Positions 58,737 through 64,000 of a stretch of DNA of 64,000 nt are shown piece after piece (position 1 is the stretch's first letter; each line of letters begins with the position of its first letter). Under the pieces are notes generated by a model, which worked only from the letters and a program-made list of their open reading frames with translations, did no database searches and was not told the origin of the DNA. This stretch comes from Paenibacillus qinlingensis. Its GTDB lineage: Bacteria > Bacillota > Bacilli > Paenibacillales > NBRC-103111. The translations under genes were made by a program, and so were the position numbers. Where the stretch lies: contig NZ_JABMKY010000001.1 of assembly GCF_013204845.1 (NCBI RefSeq), positions 682,001 to 746,000 of the forward strand, written 5' to 3'.

Positions 58737-60177
58737 AAAGGCGATTAAAATATGCTGCATCGGGATAGCCAACGGCTTGCCCTACCTCATAGGTTTTCAA
58801 TTCCAACTGGTTAAGGAGCAGCTCCTTGGCTTTCGAAACTCGAAGGTCCATAATATATTCGGTGATCGTCATTCCTGTTTCTTTGCGGAAAAGAAAGCTG
58901 ACATAGTTGGCTGTCAAATACACATGATTCGCCAATTCGGACAATTCAATCTCACGATTGTAGGTTTGCTCGATGATCTTTTTGACTGTGCTCACCACTT
59001 TGCGTTCATAGGCCCCGGGCTCCAATTCCATATCCCCTAACATCCGATCCATCCTGTCAAAAATATCATCGAATACATCCTGCAAAACCGCATGCTCGCA
59101 AAGCTGTAATTCAAGTTCATTCGTGTCAGGTTGAGGAAGAAGCGACCGATTGGTCGCATCCGCAATACGCATTCGCAGCTGGTATAATACATAGCCAAGT
59201 ACGCGACATAAATCAGCCCAGTGAATGTGGATACGCTTCGATCTATGATAAAGCTGGTCTTTTAATTTATAGAGTTCGTCACGATCCATCCACTTCGATG
59301 AATTCTGCAATAACGAATCAATTAAAGATACCATCATCGTTATTTCAGAACGATGATAACTAGGTTCCACATAGGGAATTAAACTGAGATTACCTTCGTT
59401 ATACCACTGCAAGCAATAGGCAGAGATCGCTTCAGCGTAGCCCCTCGGCCAGTCTTCGAAGCGTGATATTACGGACGATATGCCTCGCAACTCAGCTATA
59501 TCTACCCTTATAGTCTGAGCCAGATTCTCGACATCTTTTACACCAAATACAATGAACAGCTGCAGATTAAGTGTAAGTTTGCATGCGATCATTTCAGGCA
59601 TGGATGTGACTATAGGCATGCTCTGTGACATGGTTGAGATCAACGTTTGCCTAGCTTTGCACACAACAAATACACTAGGTACGGCACACTCACTATAGGT
59701 CGAGAAGGATTCCCAGAGCACCTCTAGTTGATCTGCCTTCATCTCACCTGCAAGAAAGCTTTTTAATAACAAATCTGTCGTTTGTCCCTTACGCATTCGT
59801 TCATGAAGTCGATGATCCATCAGCTTCTGAAGAACTTGGTGAAGCTCCTTCTTATTCACGGGTTTCACTAAATAATCACTGACCCCGGACCGAAGCGCAT
59901 TGCGTACGTAATCAAATTGATTATAGCCACTCAAGATAATGATGTTGGTTTCTGGATGAGTCAATCTAACATGCTCTGCAAGCTCAAATCCATCCATTCT
60001 TGGCATTGAAATATCTGTAATGATAACATCTACGGCTTGTTTGCTCAGAAACTGAACCGCTTCCAAGCCATTCCCGAACGAACCCACTACACTCACATGC
60101 AGTTCCATTTGCTCTATCATACTTACGATGCCTAATCGAATTGCCTTCTCATCTTCAACAACCATGATGCGGATCAT
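58666..60177 (-). CDS. Response regulator, REC plus AraC-type domain, long YesN-like form, without adjacent kinase
   Basis: A 503-residue regulator. Receiver domain with EDEK at 8-11, phospho-acceptor Asp55 in VIITDISMPRMDG and Lys in YLVKPVN; central helical region 130-400; AraC helix-turn-helix pair at about 400-500 (LTANYVSFLFRKETGMTI and YFNRLFKKVVGTTPRMY). ATG at 60177 has GGGTGGG at 6 bases; the frame extends to 60228. No sensor kinase lies beside it: neighbours are the SLH glycosidase downstream and the second glycosidase upstream. It could act with the kinase at 47469 or a distant one. Likely activates the glycosidases. Confidence 0.93.
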   Translation of the reverse strand: MIRIMVVEDEKAIRLGIVSMIEQMELHVSVVGSFGNGLEAVQFLSKQAVDVIITDISMPRMDGFELAEHVRLTHPETNIIILSGYNQFDYVRNALRSGVSDYLVKPVNKKELHQVLQKLMDHRLHERMRKGQTTDLLLKSFLAGEMKADQLEVLWESFSTYSECAVPSVFVVCKARQTLISTMSQSMPIVTSMPEMIACKLTLNLQLFIVFGVKDVENLAQTIRVDIAELRGISSVISRFEDWPRGYAEAISAYCLQWYNEGNLSLIPYVEPSYHRSEITMMVSLIDSLLQNSSKWMDRDELYKLKDQLYHRSKRIHIHWADLCRVLGYVLYQLRMRIADATNRSLLPQPDTNELELQLCEHAVLQDVFDDIFDRMDRMLGDMELEPGAYERKVVSTVKKIIEQTYNREIELSELANHVYLTANYVSFLFRKETGMTITEYIMDLRVSKAKELLLNQLELKTYEVGQAVGYPDAAYFNRLFKKVVGTTPRMYREQTQISQMPN

Positions 60178-60302
60178 GTTCATCCCACCCTTGAGGGCAT
60201 TCCAGCATACAACTCTGGTCCCCTTCATTCTATCATATAGGCAAAAGCCATCATACGGATTTTCCGCATGACGGCTTCAGTTGTGATCGCAAACACTCCT
60301 GC

Positions 60303-63092
60303 TTAATAAGCTTGGATATCATCTACATAAATCGTACTGCTGCCTGTTCCGCCAGAACCTTGGTTAACATATAAGTTAAACTCTGAGATTGAACTCAAAT
60401 CCTTCGTCCCATTGCCTCCTGAATACCAAGGCGGATGTTGGAAAGCTGTGAACGGGAGTTGAATCGTTCCGCTTGTTGTGCTAGATAGCGTATACGTGGT
60501 TTCCCATGGCTCGCCGTTCGGTTCTTTGAATTGAATGGTTAAGGTACGGTTCGACCCATCTGGCTTCAGCCACAATTGGATACCCGTTTTACCCGACCAG
60601 TTCTGACTAATACTATGCACAACGCCTGCAAAGTTAGGCGTCCCCATGGTGTACGCTAGCTTCAAGCCGTAGGATCCTTGCGATTTATTCGTCCCGTCTA
60701 ACGTTGGTGTAATCGCGTTCCCATCCGTGTTACGCACATATGCAGCAAGCACGCTTGGATTGGAGCCACCGTAACTCTCGTAATTATCGATAATAACTGT
60801 CGTTGGCGGTGGCGGAGTTGAGCCATTGCCTAAGCTAATGGAATCTACATAGATGGTGCCGCTGCCATCTGCGCCCGAACCTTTATTGATATATAGATTG
60901 CTTTCCCCGATGGAGCCTAAATCAATAACACCATTTCCTCCACTATACCAACCTGGGTGCTGGAAGCTCGTGAATGGAATGGACAACGTCGTTGCAGTCG
61001 TACCGGCAAGGGTATAATACGTTTCCCATAGTTCACCGTTAGTTTCCTTAAATTGAATCGTTAATGTACGATTCGAACCATCTGGTTTCACCCATAGATT
61101 AAAGCTTGTGTTCCCCGTCCAATTCGCATTGCCGAGCGTGTGTACGGCACCTGCATAACTGGTCGTTGCGTTGACTGTATAGACGATTTTGGCGCCATAA
61201 GCACCTGCATCCTTTGTCGTTGCTTCACGAGTCATTGTGAATGTGTTGCCACTTGCATTTTTCACATATGCGGCTTGAAGTGCTGCATCGGAAGCATATC
61301 CATCGAAATTATCAACCGTCGATGTTGGTGCTGGAAGTGCTACCGTCGTGAACGCGATTCCTGAATTGGACGCATTCGTTGAGCCAGTACTATTAACTGC
61401 GGTTACCTTCCAATAGTAGGTTTTGTTATTAGTGAGTACACTTGAAGGTGTGTAGCTTGTGCTTGTAAGTCCGCTTACATTGATGACAGGATTCGAATAC
61501 GACGTATTATCAGCAACGACCAGTGTGTAGGTAGCTGCATTAGTGGCGGTACCCCAAGTAAACGAAGGTGTCACGTTCACACTTGTTGCTCCGCTAGCTG
61601 GAGCAGATTGCGTAAAGCTTCCCGGTGCTTGCAATTGTGTACCAGAAATTGCATACACCGCTGAATAGGCACCAGCAGTGCCGGATAAGTTATGTCCTTT
61701 GACCCGGTACCAAGTTGCTGCACCTGCCGTGGAACCTGTATCCGTCCATGGGGTTTGATTATCCGTGACGCATTGATTACATGCGACAGTCCAAGGTCCA
61801 CTGCTGCCTGCCGTGGAGCGTTCGACCGTGTATGTATCTGATGGCACAGAACCACGCCAGTTCAATACATATTTACCACCGGAGGTTGTGGAACCGGTAA
61901 TCGTAGGTGCACCAGGAATGCCATGAGCAGGCGGTGTTGTGATACCTCTCATTTTGTAAGCATGATTCCTCATTTGCTGTGCTTGCGTACGCATGAAGGT
62001 TGTGTCACCTGGATAGTGGACTGTATAGCCATCCGGATGCTGCACATAACCATAATTATCGTTGTGGCCAAATAGCGCCCAGTACATGTCACCTGCAATC
62101 ACACTATCATTCTCAATGGCTGTATGGAAAGCGGCCAAGGTGCCGAATTGCTCGCTTTTCCAATCGTACTCGCCGACAAACATGACTTTCCCAGCATTTC
62201 TAACTTTATTCGCTTGTGTCTGGAGAACAGGGACGGATAATCCTTTATTCCCCCATGTATAGAAATGGTCTGAATACATATCAATGCTCGAAATCGTCAA
62301 ATGGGCATCCGCAATTCCATAATTTCCATCTGCTACTAAGTGATTCGCATCCTGCTGTTTCAAGTAATCTGCAATTTGCTGTGTCCAATTTTTCAACTGT
62401 GTCGGATTGTCGTACCAGCCTAACTCGTTACCTGTCTCCCATGCGAGAATCGTCGGGTCATTCTTGTAGGCAACTCCCGTATATGTGTTCACCCGATTTA
62501 ACATGACACTTAGATGTTGTTTAAACGCTGTAATAATATTCGCATCACTGAAAAACTCGTACCCTGTATAAATGACGCCATCATCTGGATACCCGTACCA
62601 TTTGGTCCACGTTTTCTTACCGCCATGGTAGTAATTGTACATATCAATGACCGGTAAGATGAGTCGGATGCCTTGATCTCCTGCGGCTTTAATGGCATAA
62701 TCCACCTTCTGCCAAGCTGCCTCGTTATAATTGCCAAGTGTAGGCATAATACATTTGGCACAACCAAATGAGTTGACCAAGTGTGAGCGTACAACAGTTG
62801 CCCCCATTTCTTTGGCGGTTGCGAGTGCGTCATCTACTCGAAAATTCGTTGGAAAATCAATCGTACCATTCGTTGGTACATTCTCATCCAAGCCCAGCCA
62901 ATAAATGTTCGCTGAACTGAACCGAAATGGCTGTCCATCCAGCTGCAACTGATTTCCCGATCGTGTTACATAGCCCGTCACAGCAGCCTCAGCCGCAGGC
63001 GGTGTATAAATCATCCCCCACAGCAGTAAGAGCGGCAAAACCCAAGCCAGAAGAATTGTCCTGCTCCTATTGCTTAATGAACCTGTGTACAT
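60303..63092 (-). CDS. Secreted GH5-like beta-glycosidase (mannanase-like) with two CBMs
   Basis: Exported enzyme of 929 residues. Signal peptide with cleavage near AAEAAV (about residue 37). TIM barrel 40-400 with acid/base Glu223 (LAWETGNELGWY) and nucleophile Glu308 (MFVGEYDW). FN3-like modules 415-640 (YTVERSTAGSSGPWTV, PSFTWGTATNAATYTLVV). Two CBM modules 645-929 beginning VDNFDGY and IDNYESY and ending IYVDSI and IYVDDIQAY, clearly related to those of the SLH enzyme. It has no SLH, so it is released. GTG at 63125 opens the frame; ATG at 63092 with GGGGTG 6 bases upstream is better. A perfect cre box lies 34 bases further upstream. Confidence 0.9.
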   Translation of the reverse strand: MYTGSLSNRSRTILLAWVLPLLLLWGMIYTPPAAEAAVTGYVTRSGNQLQLDGQPFRFSSANIYWLGLDENVPTNGTIDFPTNFRVDDALATAKEMGATVVRSHLVNSFGCAKCIMPTLGNYNEAAWQKVDYAIKAAGDQGIRLILPVIDMYNYYHGGKKTWTKWYGYPDDGVIYTGYEFFSDANIITAFKQHLSVMLNRVNTYTGVAYKNDPTILAWETGNELGWYDNPTQLKNWTQQIADYLKQQDANHLVADGNYGIADAHLTISSIDMYSDHFYTWGNKGLSVPVLQTQANKVRNAGKVMFVGEYDWKSEQFGTLAAFHTAIENDSVIAGDMYWALFGHNDNYGYVQHPDGYTVHYPGDTTFMRTQAQQMRNHAYKMRGITTPPAHGIPGAPTITGSTTSGGKYVLNWRGSVPSDTYTVERSTAGSSGPWTVACNQCVTDNQTPWTDTGSTAGAATWYRVKGHNLSGTAGAYSAVYAISGTQLQAPGSFTQSAPASGATSVNVTPSFTWGTATNAATYTLVVADNTSYSNPVINVSGLTSTSYTPSSVLTNNKTYYWKVTAVNSTGSTNASNSGIAFTTVALPAPTSTVDNFDGYASDAALQAAYVKNASGNTFTMTREATTKDAGAYGAKIVYTVNATTSYAGAVHTLGNANWTGNTSFNLWVKPDGSNRTLTIQFKETNGELWETYYTLAGTTATTLSIPFTSFQHPGWYSGGNGVIDLGSIGESNLYINKGSGADGSGTIYVDSISLGNGSTPPPPTTVIIDNYESYGGSNPSVLAAYVRNTDGNAITPTLDGTNKSQGSYGLKLAYTMGTPNFAGVVHSISQNWSGKTGIQLWLKPDGSNRTLTIQFKEPNGEPWETTYTLSSTTSGTIQLPFTAFQHPPWYSGGNGTKDLSSISEFNLYVNQGSGGTGSSTIYVDDIQAY

Positions 63093-63125
63093 CACTATCA
63101 CCCCAGTCATCTTATTTCGAGGCAC

Positions 63126-63150
63126 TGTAAGCGCCTACAAATTAAGTATA
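63126..63150 (-). promoter_or_regulatory. cre box and -10 of the second glycosidase gene
   Basis: TGTAAGCGCCTACA (63126-63139, read on the plus strand) fits all positions of the CcpA consensus. On the reverse strand TATACT (63145-63150) is the likely -10, so the cre box covers the transcription start. No good -35 is visible. Confidence 0.7.
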
Positions 63151-63212
63151 CGCTGTTTAATCCGAGATTGAATTGGACTCAGCATCAAAAACTTGACCTT
63201 AAACTGGAATCT

Positions 63213-63362
63213 ACATCCACACTAACCCTACTCTACTCTCAAACCCTAACTAGCTAATTCTTACTCATCGGTCCCCCCTACACGCTCACCAACTACACAC
63301 ATCCACACTAACCCTACTCTACTCTCAAACCCCAACTAGCTAATTTTACTCGTCGGTCCCCC
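63213..63362. repeat. Direct duplication of a 64-base block, period 86
   Basis: ACATCCACACTAACCCTACT and the following bases up to GGTCCCCC occur at 63213-63277 and again at 63299-63362 with three or four differences. Both copies contain ACTAGCTAATT. Intergenic, no open frame. Confidence 0.85.
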
Positions 63363-63386
63363 ACGCAATGCTACGAGGCACTCTAC

Positions 63387-63572
63387 GCAAATTAACTGGA
63401 AAACCTACAGCTAATCTAGCGGAATTAATAGGAAAATTTGATTTAGATGGAAAATATGTAGTTAATTCTACTTGAATTGATCAATCCGGCAGGAAAGACT
63501 AAATTTAACTGTATAAAATCCATCTAACGTCCCATTAGACTGTATTCCAAGGAAATTAGCTGGAGGAAATCC
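63387..63572. repeat. Dispersed intergenic repeat, copy 2
   Basis: The same ordered blocks as in 45402-45597: CAAATTAACTGGAAA at the start, TATGTAGTTAATTCTAC in the middle, and ATTTAACTGTATAAAATCCA near the end. The two copies are diverged but collinear. The rest of 63140-63600 holds no gene I can support. Confidence 0.75.
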
Positions 63573-63602
63573 ATTTATTCGCGGCCGCTCCCCTAACCCC
63601 CA

Positions 63603-63634
63603 CAAGAAAAAAACACCAGACCGTGTCGGGTGCC
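63603..63634 (-). terminator. Terminator of the small zinc-ribbon gene
   Basis: On the reverse strand CACCCGAC pairs with GTCTGGTG around ACG, followed by TTTTTTTC. A second short hairpin CTGGG/CCCAG lies just before it. Confidence 0.75.
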
Positions 63635-63678
63635 TCACACTGGGATGCCCCAGTCTCTTCTATGCTTTCTACTATCGC

Positions 63679-63849
63679 TTAGTGCTTCAATCTTCTTCTC
63701 GCTTCGAGCTCCTGCTTTAGTGCTTTTTCCACCATCTCGGCCATCATGTCGAACTTCTCAGCAACCGTGTAAGGCGACAAAGTCCCGCAGTGCGAACAAC
63801 GCTGCATATGGAGTTCTGTGGGTTTGGAGCACGATTTGCAAGTAATCAT
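63679..63849 (-). CDS. Small zinc-ribbon protein
   Basis: A 56-residue protein with two CxxC pairs, CKSCSKP at residues 4-7 and CSHCG at 18-21, forming a rubredoxin-like zinc ribbon, followed by a charged helix. Start ATG at 63849 with GGGG at 10 bases. Function unknown; such proteins often bind nucleic acids or other proteins. Confidence 0.7.
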   Translation of the reverse strand: MITCKSCSKPTELHMQRCSHCGTLSPYTVAEKFDMMAEMVEKALKQELEARRRLKH

Positions 63850-63916
63850 GAGATGTTGTCCCCTTTGTGTAAATAAGATACATCTATTATACACTTCTGG
63901 CACACATCACACACCT

Positions 63917-64000
63917 TTAGTTCGAACGAAAGGTTCGCGGTGAGCTTCCGTATTTCTGCTTGAACGCTCTTTCAAAATGCGTTAATGTATTGAATCCTGA
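63917..64000 (-). CDS. AraC family regulator, C-terminal end only (partial)
   Basis: The last 27 codons of a gene entering from the right edge: SGFNTLTHFERAFKQKYGSS followed by PRTFRSN, the second helix-turn-helix and signature end of AraC-type DNA-binding domains. The stop TAA is at 63917-63919. The rest lies outside the window. Confidence 0.8.
   Translation of the reverse strand, partial: SGFNTLTHFERAFKQKYGSSPRTFRSN

Overview
The window looks like a chromosomal segment of a Gram-positive, spore-forming, polysaccharide-degrading member of the Paenibacillaceae (Paenibacillus or Cohnella type). This rests on strong GGAGG ribosome binding sites, frequent GTG/TTG starts, YesM/YesN-type two-component systems (membrane HisKA-type kinase plus REC-AraC regulator) beside carbohydrate ABC importers, a giant secreted glycosidase with S-layer homology domains, a collagen-like GXT protein resembling exosporium fibre proteins, and ywqA/ywqB-like genes. 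No rRNA, tRNA, CRISPR array, intact insertion sequence or phage gene was found. Species cannot be settled from the sequence alone. Layout: (1) 1-8.6 kb: an ABC sugar importer (two permeases and a lipoprotein, reverse strand) downstream of a kinase/regulator pair, with a divergent set of sugar isomerase/epimerase, Gfo/Idh/MocA dehydrogenase and AraC regulator. (2) 8.6-21 kb, reverse strand: a nitrilase-fold amidohydrolase with an extra N-terminal beta-rich domain, an LplB/YtcP/LipO-type importer, a regulator/kinase pair with overlapping genes, and a secreted 1267-residue beta-helix protein with PKD and Ig-like modules. (3) 21.2-27.5 kb: SWIM zinc-finger and SNF2 helicase genes, and a secreted phosphodiester-glycosidase-like protein. 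(4) 27.5-30.6 kb: four glycosyltransferase-like genes in one operon. (5) 30.8-34 kb: a DHA2 efflux pump, its divergent TetR regulator with twin operators, and an AraC gene. (6) 34.1-37 kb: the collagen-like protein. (7) 37.1-46.6 kb: two phytanoyl-CoA dioxygenase-family genes (one fused to HEAT repeats) with AraC neighbours, a hemolysin III homologue, a glycosyltransferase/PlsY-like pair, a small acidic protein and partner, and two repeat-rich gaps. (8) 46.7-63.1 kb: a third kinase/regulator pair, a third sugar importer, two GH5-like glycosidases with tandem carbohydrate-binding modules, and a lone YesN-type regulator between them. (9) 63.1-64 kb: repeats, a small zinc-ribbon protein and the end of another AraC gene. 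The genes fit a glycan-foraging programme. Secreted glycosidases and a beta-helix protein would act on wall polysaccharide, three importers take up the products, and dehydrogenases or isomerases process them. Each locus has its own sensor pair, and CcpA-type cre boxes (or closely related operators) lie just downstream of several promoters. Substrate assignments such as mannan or pectin-like glycans are inferences from domain families.
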